DNA from: Lamellibrachia satsuma | Lineage: Eukaryota; Annelida; Polychaeta; Sabellida; Siboglinidae | Assembly (NCBI GenBank): GCA_033239005.1 | Contig: BSQZ01000102.1 | Coordinates: forward strand, 530,501 to 594,500 | Direction of reading: 5' to 3' | Length of the DNA: 64,000 bases | Shown: one piece after another, positions 63,504 through 64,000 of the stretch | How positions within the stretch are numbered: the stretch's first letter is position 1 | Layout of the letters: each line of letters begins with the position of its first letter | Translations under genes and position numbers: made by a program | The notes under the pieces: generated by a model | Told to the model about the DNA's origin: nothing | What the model saw: only the letters and a program-made list of their open reading frames with translations | Databases searched by the model: none

Positions 63504-63834
63504 GTGAGTCAGTTTTTTTTTTGTGGGAAGATGTTCTCATTAATTCCCATTTGATGTTTTTGTAATAAAATTATTTACTGTATCTTCACCTGCTATGCTC
63601 ACATTTCTCTAGTTAGGTATTCAAACAACACTAGAACACCTGAGATCCAACATTGACTACTAAAGAGGAGAAACTATCTCAAAATGGCTTTGTGCATGAT
63701 CTGTTTGGCACTAGTTTCTCCTACAGCGTGGTAATCTGGTTGTTAATCTCGTCTTCCATATATCTATGTTCATTGATGCTGCTGCATATGTATTTAAAGA
63801 ATGACACATGCTTAAGGTATTATTCACTGATTTT
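63504..63834 (+). other. Start of intron G3-H3
   Basis: Intronic, nothing recognised. Confidence 0.6.
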
Positions 63835-64000
63835 GTAGTACTGCACTACCCCTGACAGACATCCTCACTAGCCAGGGGTGGCAGTAGTACTGCACTACCC
63901 CTGACAGACATCCTCACTAGCCAGGGGTGGCAGTAGTACTGCACTACCCCTGACAGACGTCCTCACTAGCCAGGGGTGGCAGTAGTACTGCACTACCCCT
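63835..64000. repeat. 49-bp tandem repeat running off the window
   Basis: Three full units (63835, 63884, 63933) and part of a fourth, differing by one base. Each unit contains CAGGGGTGGCAGTAGTACTG, and the unit junction CACTACCCCTG forms an imperfect dyad with it. The array extends past 64000. Confidence 0.97.

Noticed and set aside
61078..61723. 197- and 140-codon minus-strand frames rich in Ser, His and Thr
   Set aside because: They are produced by GTGA/CACT simple repeats.

Overview
The window is eukaryotic, A+T-rich genomic DNA. It has short exons with GT-AG borders, long introns, dense microsatellites and many nested transposable elements (CR1-type and second-family LINEs, hAT, pogo/Tigger and TTAA-target DNA transposons, tRNA-like SINEs). 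The repeat spectrum and the Mind bomb-type domain family point to a metazoan, most likely a marine invertebrate. The sequence alone does not fix the phylum.

I could support one host gene. It is on the + strand, its exons run from about 1987 to 63503, and it continues past the right edge. I reconstructed 29 coding exons (2879 nt, about 959 codons). They join with consistent intron phases and no stop codon. Five N-terminal exons (1987-5944) encode a charged helical/coiled-coil-like region and an acidic linker. A cassette of eight exon types (A to H) then repeats three times: module 1 at 6206-22137, module 2 at 22582-43048, module 3 at 44490-63503 with its H exon beyond the window. Exon lengths are almost invariant between modules: A 88, B 77, C 151, D 118, F 99/93/99, G 74, H 87/81. 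Each cassette encodes three Mind bomb-type SH3 repeats (A+B, C+D, F+G+H). Each repeat carries an HGGW-like motif, a phase-0 intron, an LGxxGxV strand and then a (W/Y)xFN motif. The cassette is phase-symmetric (2-2), so it can multiply without breaking the frame.

Everything else lies in introns. The 11-kb D1-E1 intron is a layered TE nest: a degenerate LINE is split by a 1.9-kb TTAA-flanked element and by a fold-back element that is itself split by CR1-like LINE copies. The G2-H2 intron holds a nearly intact CR1-like LINE (esterase ORF1 part plus ORF2) inserted head-on into an older copy of the same family. The A3-B3 and B3-C3 introns hold hAT and Tigger-type elements nested in older repeats. 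One hAT relic carries a 36-bp minisatellite between its first exon and its C-terminal domain. A 45-bp minisatellite sits just upstream of exon A3.

The gene probably makes a large multivalent SH3-repeat protein. In the E3 ligases Mind bomb 1 and 2, repeats of this type bind the Notch ligand tail. No RING, ankyrin or ZZ domain is visible here, so ligase activity cannot be claimed.
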